Positions 38,868 through 46,277 of a DNA stretch of 64,000 bases are shown one piece after another. The position numbers were made by a program, and so were the translations under genes. Source of the stretch: Minwuia thermotolerans (GTDB lineage: Bacteria > Pseudomonadota > Alphaproteobacteria > Minwuiales > Minwuiaceae). Below the pieces are notes generated by a model, which saw nothing but the letters and a program-made list of their open reading frames with translations, was not told where the DNA came from and searched no databases. The first letter of the stretch is position 1. The number at the start of each line of letters is the position of its first letter. The stretch is taken from NCBI RefSeq assembly GCF_002924445.1, contig NZ_PIGG01000004.1:79851-143850 (forward strand), in the 5' to 3' direction.

Positions 38868-39704
38868 TCAGTAGGTGATTTCGAGGACGGTGTCGGCCAC
38901 CCGGGCCGCGCTGTTGGCGCCGCCCACGGTGATGGCGATGACGTCGCCGGCGGCCACGGTGTTGGCGGCCGTGGGCGTCGCCTCGTCGACGTCGCCGGCG
39001 GCCGAGCCGGCCTCGGCGATCGTGATCACGCCGTTGGTCACGGGCGTGCCGTTGATCGAGAGCGTCAGCGTCGCGTCGCCGTCCGCCAGGGCGCCGTCGA
39101 GCACCGAGCGGAACTTCGTGATGTCGCCGGCGAGCGGCGCCACCAGGCGGTAGACGTCGGTGCCGCTCAGATCCGCGGCCTTGGCGTTGAGGAAGATCTT
39201 GTCGGCGCCGAGATTGCCGCGCGCGGCGGCCGCGTCATCGACGTCGCCCAGGTCGTTGGCGGCGAGCAGCGCGCCGTCCGGGCTGACCAGGACCTGCGGC
39301 CCGGTGCGGACCCAGACGCCCTGGGCGTCCACGTCGGTGACGATGCCTGCGGGGCTGCGCGCGCCGCCATTGCTCGTCTTGGCGACCGTCTGGTCGTCGA
39401 CGATCCAGCAGGCCTTGCCGATCTCGGAGACCGCGATCGCCTCGCCGCCCTCCGAATTGGCCCAGCGGAAGACGCCCTCGCGGATCCGGACGGTGATGTC
39501 ACCATTGGCGCCGGCGGAGTTGTCGGCCCTCTCCTCGGCGCGGCCCACGGCCACCAGGCCAGTGGCGGTGGCGCCCTGCTGGACGAAGGCGCCGCTGAGC
39601 GCCACCAGGGCGCCGGCGTGGATCAGGGTCGCGGCCTTGACGGGGAGGTCGTGGAAGACGCCCTCCATCAGCGGCGTGTTGCGGTCGGCGGAAAGCGCGG
39701 TCAC
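38868..39704 (-). CDS. Capsid decoration-like protein
   Basis: 278-aa protein. The first ~120 residues (LPVKAATLIHAGALVALSG; TVRIREGVFRWANS) look like the DUF2190/decoration fold of head proteins, and the C-terminal half (ATLTLSINGTPVTNGVITI) is beta-rich and probably exposed. Position between scaffold and major head supports a head-stabilising role. The family assignment is moderate. Confidence 0.72.
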   Translation of the reverse strand: MTALSADRNTPLMEGVFHDLPVKAATLIHAGALVALSGAFVQQGATATGLVAVGRAEERADNSAGANGDITVRIREGVFRWANSEGGEAIAVSEIGKACWIVDDQTVAKTSNGGARSPAGIVTDVDAQGVWVRTGPQVLVSPDGALLAANDLGDVDDAAAARGNLGADKIFLNAKAADLSGTDVYRLVAPLAGDITKFRSVLDGALADGDATLTLSINGTPVTNGVITIAEAGSAAGDVDEATPTAANTVAAGDVIAITVGGANSAARVADTVLEITY

Positions 39705-40780
39705 TGGCTGGTCTCCTCGTTCTCGTCACGGGCGGCCTTGAAGGCCTCGGCCGTGAGGCCCATCGACCGCGCGACCTGCAGCTCCTCGGCCGATAGACCG
39801 GACTTGTCGGTGTGCGCGGCGGCGGTGGCGATGGCCGGGTCGCGGCCGGCGGCGACGATCACCGGGGCCTTCTCGGCCCAGGCGGCGAAGCCCTCCGGGT
39901 CGGCGGTGGCGTAGTTCATCGCCCACTCGTTGAGCGCGGGCGAGACCTTGCCGGCCTTGGTCGCCGCCTCGACGGCGGCCTGCGCGCCGGAGGCGGCGCT
40001 CGCCGTCTCCAGCTTCTCGACGCGGGCCGCCAGCTCGTCATAGGCGGGCTTCGGCACGTACTTCTTCGGGTCCGGCTCGGCGGAAGCGGTCTGCAGCTTC
40101 GCCGCGACGCCGGTGGCGACCGCCTCGGTCAGCTCGTCCTGGCCGGCGGCATTCGCGACCTTGGCCGCGGCCGTCTCCAGGGCGGTGTGCGAGGTCGAGA
40201 GCTGATCGGCCGCCGTGACGATGGCGGCGGCGTCGGCGTCGTCCGTCAGGCCGAACGCCTTCCGGAGCGCGGCCAGCTGTTCCTTGGTCATGGTGGGGTC
40301 GTCCTCCTGGGCGTGTGCGACCGCAGGCAGCTCCTGGATCGCGGGAACATTGACCAGACCGGCGCCGACGATGCGGGTGACGTTGCCCGCCTTGTCGGTG
40401 CCGAAGGCCGGAGAGATGAAGCGGTAGGCCCTGGACGCCAGCGCCTCGCGGCCCTCGGCGGTCCACTCGACGCGGCCGCGGATGGCGCCGTCTTCCGCCG
40501 CCTCCAGGCGGTCGATCCAGCCGACCGCGCGGCCGGTGCGGCCGGGCCGGGGCTTGTGGATGTCGTGATCGAAGTCGATGGGCAGGACGTGACCGGCGGC
40601 CGTGGCGAGCGAGGTCTCGACGACCTTGGCCGCGTCGGTCACCCGCCAGGAACCGCGGCCGTCGACGGGAACGACCTCGGCCCCGCCGGCGGGCCAGAGC
40701 GTGATCCAATCCCCACCATCGGCCGCCTCGGCGGCGGCGGTGACGGGCTGGGGCTGTCCGTATGCGAATTGCCGATCCAT
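39701..40780 (-). CDS. Phage protease/scaffold, Mu gpI(-Z)-like
   Basis: 359-aa Mu I-family maturation protease with a C-terminal scaffold. The N-terminal protease part (about 1-160) includes LPIDFDHDIHKPRPGRTGRAVGW and YRFISPAFG. The scaffold half starts at MTKEQLAALRKAFGL (residue 164), is coiled-coil rich (AYDELAARVEKLETASAA) and could also be made separately from the internal ATG at 40291, as Mu Z is. The start at 40780 is chosen over the upstream frame because the shared late-promoter dyad lies at 40817-40835. Confidence 0.92.
   Translation of the reverse strand: MDRQFAYGQPQPVTAAAEAADGGDWITLWPAGGAEVVPVDGRGSWRVTDAAKVVETSLATAAGHVLPIDFDHDIHKPRPGRTGRAVGWIDRLEAAEDGAIRGRVEWTAEGREALASRAYRFISPAFGTDKAGNVTRIVGAGLVNVPAIQELPAVAHAQEDDPTMTKEQLAALRKAFGLTDDADAAAIVTAADQLSTSHTALETAAAKVANAAGQDELTEAVATGVAAKLQTASAEPDPKKYVPKPAYDELAARVEKLETASAASGAQAAVEAATKAGKVSPALNEWAMNYATADPEGFAAWAEKAPVIVAAGRDPAIATAAAHTDKSGLSAEELQVARSMGLTAEAFKAARDENEETSQ
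40289..40291 (-). promoter_or_regulatory. Possible internal start for separate scaffold protein
   Basis: ATG in frame with the protease gene at codon 164, preceded by CAGGAGG 11 bp upstream and followed by the typical scaffold N-terminus MTKEQLAALRKAFGL. In Mu, the scaffold (Z) is made from an internal start of I. Spacing is slightly long, so this is tentative. Confidence 0.5.
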
Positions 40781-40812
40781 GGGGCCGACTGTGCGGCTCC
40801 CGGCCCGGCCGG

Positions 40813-40836
40813 ATAAGGGCGTAACGGTTACGCCCC
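40813..40836 (-). promoter_or_regulatory. Late-promoter dyad, copy 1 (in front of gpI)
   Basis: A perfect 19-bp dyad GGGCGTAACGGTTACGCCC (40817-40835) within a 24-bp block identical to that at 53194-53217. It lies 33 bp upstream of the gpI-like start, where Mu has late promoter PI. Reading leftward it is followed by TTATCC, a possible -10. It is proposed as the binding site of the Mor/C-family activator. Confidence 0.7.
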
Positions 40837-41013
40837 ACGGCCCGCCCCGCCCGGGATGGCGGAGGGTCGGCGGGCGGGGCGACTGTGCCTGGCCGGTCTT
40901 GCCGGACTGGGCCAGCCAGCCTCGCAACACGGCGGTCCGCCACCATGACGCCAGGGAAGAAAATTGTCTATTCTGTCGCCGTCAGGCGGGAAAAGACGAG
41001 GGGGACCGGGTTG

Positions 41014-43248
41014 ATGACCGAGCCGTCAGGGGAACAAGCCGAAATCCAGGAATGGACGATGAATAGCGATCGCCCGATCGCCGAGCCCGACGAGGATCAA
41101 TTCGAGCTGACGTCCTTTGCCAGAACGATTGCCCGAGTGATCGCAAAGAATCGCAGCGAGGACAGCTTCGTCCTCGGTGTCCACGGCCCTTGGGGCATCG
41201 GCAAGAGCAGCACGGTCGCCCTCGTCCGGCACTGCCTAGATGCCGAGTTTGGTGAGGACAGGGAGAATCTGGAGATCATCGAGTTCAATCCCTGGTGGTT
41301 CACCGACAAGGAGTCCCTTCATGCGGATTTCTTTGCGGAACTGGCGGCAGCGATGTCCCTGCCTGATAGGGAGAGAGCGCGTCTACGCGCCATCGGTCAC
41401 CGCTTGGGAAAACACTCGGCCAGTATCGCGCCGATCGTTGGGCTGATCGGCGGATCCGCCATGGAGAAGGCTCTCAGGGCGACCGGCGGCGTGTTGCAGG
41501 ACTTTCTTGAAGACCCCAAGGCCACTGTCCCACACGAGCACCGGCGGATTTCGGACGCACTTCGGGAAGCAGGCAAGCGTTATCTCGTGGTCATCGACGA
41601 TCTGGACCGGCTCGATATCGAAGAAGCGATGATGGTGTTCCAACTCGTGAAATCCTCAGGTCGATTGCCCAACATCACATACATGCTCGTTTTCGATCGA
41701 GCTCTGGTCGAGCGTCACCTTAAGGAAAGATTCTCAGGGGCAGACCAGCAGTATCTCGACAAGATCATCCAGGCTTCCTTCGAGGTGCCTCCTCCAGACA
41801 AGACTGACCTCCGCTACAAACTGCGGGAACAGGTCCTTCGCGCAGTGGATGCGCAGAACCAGGATGACGAGGCACGCATTCTGGACGTCCTTGTTGACGT
41901 GGTCTGGCCCTTCCTCAATACGGCGCGAGACCTGGCGCGGTTCGACAACGTCCTCAAAATCCTTTGGCCATCCGTCGAAGGTGAACTCGACAGGGCGGAT
42001 TTCGTGGGCATCGAGGCTTTGCGGGTCTTTCTTCCTCTCCTGCATCGGCGCATTTTTGACAACAAGAATGCCGTGCTCCGACGTCCGGCAGCTCGCGGTC
42101 TTTCAGAGGACGACAGGGCTTCGATGACGAAGACGTTGTTCGACGGCCTTGATCAGCCATCGGTCAGAGTCCTTCAGCAAGCGCTATCGCGCCTATTCCC
42201 GAGGTTGGAGATCTACTGGGGTGGTAGTGGCTACGATTCCGATTGGGAAGCCGAATGGCGCAAGAACCGGCAGATCTGTAGCGAGACCTTTTTCGACTCG
42301 TATTTCCGCTATGCCATCGACGACAGCACGTTACCAGCCTCACAGTTGGATCAGATCATCAGTCAGTCGGGGGACGGGAAGACAGTTGCGAGCGCGCTGC
42401 GGAAAGCAAGCGCCCGACCCAGGCGCCAAGGCGGGACTAAAGCTGCCTCTCTGCTCGATGAGTTGGTGGTTCGCGCCGAGGACGTGCCCGAGCAGAATAT
42501 CGAAAGCTTCCTCGGGGCTGTGTTCAGTGTGGTTGACGAGATCAATTTGCCGATAGACGGGTCCAGGCGGTTGGGGGATTTCGAGGACAACGAACTCCGC
42601 GCGCACTGGTTGCTCAACCGTTTCAGAGACCGAGTTTCCAAAGAGCAATTCGATCGTGCAGTCGTCCGGGCTGCGAAGCTCGCGTCTCTGCAGTTCCTTC
42701 TGAGCCTTGCGGATCGCGCATTACGAAACAACGGCCTGATTGAGGGTCGACGAGGGGCCGAGCGATCCATCGTGTCAAGCGAGGCGGCAATCGAACTGCG
42801 TGATCTCGCATTGGAGGCGGTCACGCGGGCCGCATCCGATATGTCCTTGCTTCAAGTACCCGAACTGGTTTCTTCGCTCTATGTGTGGATGCAACTGGAG
42901 GAGATGATGGGAGAGGAGACTGTCCGGGACTGGGTTCAGCAGAATCTGGAAGATCCTCAGCTCGTCGTGGCGCTTGCGGGTTCCTTTGTTTCCACGAACC
43001 AGTCGTCTTCTGGCCGCAGCAACGTCACTAGAACACGATATTTAGTTCACAAGAAGTTGGTCGCCGGGCTGTGCGATCCGAAACGACTGATTTCCTGTGT
43101 CGATGAACTTCTTGCGGGTCCCGGGACGACAGACGAGGAAAAGAGCACGCTACGCCACTTTCGCGAATTGTGGGATGAAGCCTCGGACGAAGAGCCCTTA
43201 TTCGTAGAGCAATTGGCGCTCGATGAGGCGGACATGACAGAGGAGTAG
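41014..43248 (+). CDS. KAP-family P-loop NTPase
   Basis: 744-aa protein with an N-terminal KAP NTPase domain. Walker A GPWGIGKSS is at 58-66, the KAP-typical EFNPWWF follows near 90-96, Walker B YLVVIDDLDRLD is at 190-201, and SGRLPNITYMLVFDRALVERHL follows the sensor. The usual membrane insertion between Walker A and B is reduced to a weak SIAPIVGLIGGSA stretch, so it is probably cytosolic. The C-terminal ~400 residues are helical and unassigned. KAP ATPases occur in defence systems such as Qat (QatA). The start may be 41014 (GAGGGGG site) or 41059 (AGGA site). GC is lower than its surroundings. Confidence 0.9.
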   Translation: MTEPSGEQAEIQEWTMNSDRPIAEPDEDQFELTSFARTIARVIAKNRSEDSFVLGVHGPWGIGKSSTVALVRHCLDAEFGEDRENLEIIEFNPWWFTDKESLHADFFAELAAAMSLPDRERARLRAIGHRLGKHSASIAPIVGLIGGSAMEKALRATGGVLQDFLEDPKATVPHEHRRISDALREAGKRYLVVIDDLDRLDIEEAMMVFQLVKSSGRLPNITYMLVFDRALVERHLKERFSGADQQYLDKIIQASFEVPPPDKTDLRYKLREQVLRAVDAQNQDDEARILDVLVDVVWPFLNTARDLARFDNVLKILWPSVEGELDRADFVGIEALRVFLPLLHRRIFDNKNAVLRRPAARGLSEDDRASMTKTLFDGLDQPSVRVLQQALSRLFPRLEIYWGGSGYDSDWEAEWRKNRQICSETFFDSYFRYAIDDSTLPASQLDQIISQSGDGKTVASALRKASARPRRQGGTKAASLLDELVVRAEDVPEQNIESFLGAVFSVVDEINLPIDGSRRLGDFEDNELRAHWLLNRFRDRVSKEQFDRAVVRAAKLASLQFLLSLADRALRNNGLIEGRRGAERSIVSSEAAIELRDLALEAVTRAASDMSLLQVPELVSSLYVWMQLEEMMGEETVRDWVQQNLEDPQLVVALAGSFVSTNQSSSGRSNVTRTRYLVHKKLVAGLCDPKRLISCVDELLAGPGTTDEEKSTLRHFRELWDEASDEEPLFVEQLALDEADMTEE

Positions 43249-43367
43249 TGACCATCCGGGTGACCATCGACAGCCTGCACGTCATCAGCAGCGTCCAGAC
43301 CGTCGGCGGCGTCATTACGCTGTTGTTCCTGCTGCTCACGCTGCGCAACCGCTTCAAAATGCACTGA
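43248..43367 (+). CDS. 39-aa single-helix microprotein coupled to KAP gene
   Basis: The GTG start shares a base with the KAP stop (TAGTG), a layout typical of translational coupling. The 39 residues hold one hydrophobic helix (TVGGVITLLFLLLTL) ending in the basic RNRFKMH, so it would sit in the inner membrane with a short positive tail. No family is recognised. It could anchor the KAP ATPase or be a phage lysis-type peptide. Confidence 0.5.
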   Translation: MTIRVTIDSLHVISSVQTVGGVITLLFLLLTLRNRFKMH

Positions 43368-43437
43368 CGCCACCGGCGCCGCGTGCAGGCAGATTGCAAC
43401 TGTGGCGCGGCGCAATGCGATCGCCGATCATCGCCCC

Positions 43438-43689
43438 ATGGCCGCGTCGCGCACCGTTCTGGATCTGGTCGAGGATCGCATGATCGCGATCCGCTGCACC
43501 CGCTGCGGCAAGAACGGGCGCTACCGCCTGCGCACCCTGCTGCGCCGCTTCGGCCCCGGGATGGCGGTGCCGGACATGCTCACGGCCCTTCGCGACGCCG
43601 GCCGCTGCCCGCGCCGCGGCGATCGGTGGAGCGGCTGCAGCCTGGCGCTGGCCGAGACACCCGGACCCGAGTTTCTAATAGACGAATAA
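43438..43689 (+). CDS. Phage zinc-ribbon protein
   Basis: 83-aa protein with RCTRCGKNGRYRLRTLLRRFG followed by RCPRRGDRWSGC. The first CxxC pair and the later cysteines suggest a zinc ribbon. Small proteins of this pattern (CxxCGRxGRYRL..RFGP) are common in alphaproteobacterial prophages. A GTG at 43402 would add 12 residues, and neither start has a strong ribosome site. It sits between the KAP and TIR genes and may be an older phage gene rather than part of the cargo. The 170 bp after it hold no gene. Confidence 0.65.
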   Translation: MAASRTVLDLVEDRMIAIRCTRCGKNGRYRLRTLLRRFGPGMAVPDMLTALRDAGRCPRRGDRWSGCSLALAETPGPEFLIDE

Positions 43690-43859
43690 TAGCCACTAAA
43701 AGGGGGCAGGAGCGGCGAGAGCCGGTTCCGGGCCCATCGGCTCCCGCCGAACCCGAGAAGCCCCCTGACGGCCCCCTGAGAGCGACCCGGGTTGCCGGCT
43801 TCATCGCGCATGCACCAGAATGTTGCCGGACGAGCACAAGAGGGGGCGTGGCCGGCATC

Positions 43860-45287
43860 ATGGCGGAGACCGAGTACGACCTGTTCCTGAGCTTTGCGCG
43901 GAACAGCGCGGAGGCGGATTCCATTTCCGACCTAGCGTTTCGCCTGCAGCGTGAGGTCTACGGGGTCGGCCTGAAGAACGTCCATATCTGGGTGGATCGG
44001 AGCGAAGACCCCGCCGCCGAGGCCTGGGAGCGGGCGTGCGCCGGTGAAAACGATGGCAGCGCCGTTCTTCTGGCCTTCATAACCCCGGCCTGGTTCTCGG
44101 ACCCCCTGTGCCGCCTGGAGGCGCAACTCTTCCAGTCTTTCGAGAGACAACTCGGCCGCAAGGACCTGATTCTGCCGGTGCGCTTTCTGCCGACGCGTGA
44201 CATCGAATTCCCCCGAACGTCGGCCCACCCCAAACTTGCGGCAGATCTGGTGTCGCGATGGTTGCTTCGTGTCGACGACATGGCGGCCGAAGAGGCCAAC
44301 GGATTTCGAGGCAGCGCCGAAAGGTTGGCGCTTCTCCTCAAGGGCCAACTCGGTCAGCAGGATCGGGAACCGGCGAGATATGGTCAGGCCACATACGGGA
44401 AATCCAGCTTTGGGCGGGCCAGACTTGGGCAGGCAAGGTGGAGATCAGCCGAAGAGCTAAATGAGGAGAAAGCGGCCAAGCCGCGACTCGAGGAACCGCA
44501 GCTCCGGGCACCGGACCTGCCCCGAGAGGATCTTCGCGCCCTGAGCGTGGAAGAGGGCGCCACGAAGATCGAGGAGTGGTTCCTTCGGAACTACGAACCG
44601 CCGGAGATGGGGACGCCAAGAAATGACGGCGAGTACAATTACATCTGGGGTGGCCCCTACGAGACCATCGACGTGATTGAGCAATATTTCGATGACGTCG
44701 CTACCTGGGAGCAAATGGAGCGCGCCGCCCTAGAGCTTGACCGGTACTCCTTCGAGTGGGCGCCGCACGGAGCGCGAATCCGTCCGTCCGACGATGATAC
44801 GTGGCAGAATCGGCAGACGAAATGGGAGGAGGAGACCCGTCCCTGGAACGATGAGCGCTTCTCCGCGGCCAAAGCCCATCAGGACATGCTCCAGCGCATC
44901 GAGCAACTGGAAGCGGCACTGGAGAAGATCGGTCAGGGCCCCGCCGGCATGGGTCACAACCAGCCGCCGGAACCCATCCCCGATGAGCTGCCGATCACCC
45001 GAGCGGAATTCGAACAGCTGTCCCACGACGTGGCGCATCTGAAATCGCTGCCCGCGCAGCCGGATCGCGACCAACTGACCGAAGTGAAGGCCATCCAGGA
45101 TCGAACCGAATCTCTCGGCCGGCGGATTGCCGGCTGGATCCTGAAGAAGGCTGACCGGTTCGTAGATGCTACTGTGATCGTGGCCGGCACGAAGGCCGGC
45201 TCGGAGATTCTGGGTATCGCGCCCGCCCTGTTGGAGGTCGGCCAGACGATCTGGACATGGCTCACGACGCTGGGCTGGCGTTTGTAG
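43860..45287 (+). CDS. TIR-domain protein with C-terminal GHNQPP module
   Basis: 475-aa protein. Residues 1-125 are a TIR domain: box 1 YDLFLSFARN, a VHIWVDRSEDP loop, and TPAWFSDPLCRLEAQLF, in which Glu87 of the C-x-x-E motif is the predicted NAD-glycohydrolase catalytic glutamate. A middle region (about 160-330) with acidic helices is unassigned. A coiled coil (MLQRIEQLEAALEKIG) precedes GMGHNQPPEPIPDELP (about 363) and an amphipathic C-terminal helix region (FVDATVIVAGTKAGSEIL). TIR NADases typically trigger abortive infection in defence systems. The ATG at 43860 follows AGGGGG at a longish 13 bp. Confidence 0.88.
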   Translation: MAETEYDLFLSFARNSAEADSISDLAFRLQREVYGVGLKNVHIWVDRSEDPAAEAWERACAGENDGSAVLLAFITPAWFSDPLCRLEAQLFQSFERQLGRKDLILPVRFLPTRDIEFPRTSAHPKLAADLVSRWLLRVDDMAAEEANGFRGSAERLALLLKGQLGQQDREPARYGQATYGKSSFGRARLGQARWRSAEELNEEKAAKPRLEEPQLRAPDLPREDLRALSVEEGATKIEEWFLRNYEPPEMGTPRNDGEYNYIWGGPYETIDVIEQYFDDVATWEQMERAALELDRYSFEWAPHGARIRPSDDDTWQNRQTKWEEETRPWNDERFSAAKAHQDMLQRIEQLEAALEKIGQGPAGMGHNQPPEPIPDELPITRAEFEQLSHDVAHLKSLPAQPDRDQLTEVKAIQDRTESLGRRIAGWILKKADRFVDATVIVAGTKAGSEILGIAPALLEVGQTIWTWLTTLGWRL

Positions 45288-45325
45288 CGACGGGGACGAC
45301 AACCTGTTCGAACGGAGCAATTGGC

Positions 45326-46045
45326 ATGGACCCAGATGATCTGGCAGACGCGTTTGCGAAGATCGATTGGGCCGATACTCAGATCGATGCTCTCGATCAG
45401 AAGCTTAGGGGATTTCTGGATCAGAAGCCCTATCGGCTGAGACCGGTGCCGGATCCCGAGGGGCGCGGCCTGATCTATTTCTTCAAGACTGCGGCTCCCG
45501 TGCCCCGGTCAATCGGCGTTCAGACTGGCGCCATCATCCACGCGCAGCGAAGCGCGCTCGACCTTCTCGCCTGCGCTCTCGCCGAGCGCAACGGCCATCG
45601 GGAGCCCTCCGATACTTACTTTCCTTTCGCCAAATCGGAGCAGGGACTCGCCGACAAGAGAACCAGGAAGAAGTTTCGGCGTCTTTCCGAAGCGGACCAG
45701 GCAGCAATTCTGGGCTTCCGACCGTTTCGCGGCGGCAACGCGCTACTCTACGCTCTTCACCATCTGGACCTGACGGATAAGCACCGGAAGCTGCTTGTCT
45801 GCGGCATAGAACGCGGGGACGCCCACGTCAGCGGCAACGGTCATATCAGGCTGATCGCGCTCTGGGATGGCCCCTACACCGATGGCGACCCAGTCGCACG
45901 ATGGGACGCCGACGAGGGCCTGCAGTTGAACATCACGCTGAGCGTATCGCTGGCCGACGTTCCCGACATCGGTCGTCCGCCCGTTGCCGAGATGCTCCGG
46001 AAATTCAGCGAAATGACGCGGTCGATCTTGGAGTCCTTCCAATAG
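45326..46045 (+). CDS. Protein of unknown function with DKHR motif
   Basis: 239-aa protein. HAQRSALDLLACALAERNG and LLYALHHLDLTDKHRKLLV are the most distinctive segments. The helix-DKHR pattern recurs in a family of uncharacterised bacterial proteins often seen in variable islands (from memory). No membrane helix or signal is present. It lies 38 bp after the TIR gene behind GGAGCAATTGGC, so the two are probably co-expressed. Function is unknown; a HEPN-like RNase or a partner/sensor for TIR are possibilities only. Confidence 0.8.
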   Translation: MDPDDLADAFAKIDWADTQIDALDQKLRGFLDQKPYRLRPVPDPEGRGLIYFFKTAAPVPRSIGVQTGAIIHAQRSALDLLACALAERNGHREPSDTYFPFAKSEQGLADKRTRKKFRRLSEADQAAILGFRPFRGGNALLYALHHLDLTDKHRKLLVCGIERGDAHVSGNGHIRLIALWDGPYTDGDPVARWDADEGLQLNITLSVSLADVPDIGRPPVAEMLRKFSEMTRSILESFQ

Positions 46046-46175
46046 CCCCTGCCTTCGGATCCGTCATCGAGGCCATCCACCGATCTGCACTGAGCACTTT
46101 TGGGAGGTCATCTCCAATCGGTCCCACAACCGCCGGCCCTCTGGCTTTCATCGCGGCGGGCGGATCGCTATATTG

Positions 46176-46235
46176 ACGGTGCCGGCGGGATACACGGTGA
46201 AAGTCCCGAAGCCGTAGCAGGCGCCTTCGGCGTCG
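46176..46235 (+). other. Structured-RNA-like remnant in the gap between cargo and gpF
   Basis: The 232-bp convergent gap 46046-46277 holds no gene. Within it, GGGATACACGGTGAAAGTCC followed by CGAAGCCGTAGCAGG resembles group II intron domain I (GGTGAAAGTCCCGAA..GTAGCAG) and, less well, a cobalamin riboswitch core. GGCGCCTTCGGCGTC after it forms a hairpin. No B12 box, intron ORF or intron domain V is visible, so this is at most a fragment. Confidence 0.3.
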
Positions 46236-46277
46236 AGCGCAATGTGGGTTCAGATCGGGCGCCCACCCCGCCGGTCT

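Larger units (their letters stand above)
40990..46050 (+). other. Accessory (moron) block inserted between gpF and gpI
   Basis: About 5 kb of genes on the strand opposite to the head operon separates gpF from gpI, which are normally close in Mu-like phages. It contains a KAP NTPase, a microprotein, a zinc-ribbon protein, a TIR protein and a DKHR-motif protein. The KAP gene in particular is visibly less GC-rich than the flanking phage genes. No transposase or integrase is present in the block. The content suggests an immunity island (inference). Confidence 0.8.

Noticed and set aside
46150..46240. Full cobalamin riboswitch
   Set aside because: Core-like GGTGAAAGTCC is present, but there is no B12 box and no B12-related gene downstream.
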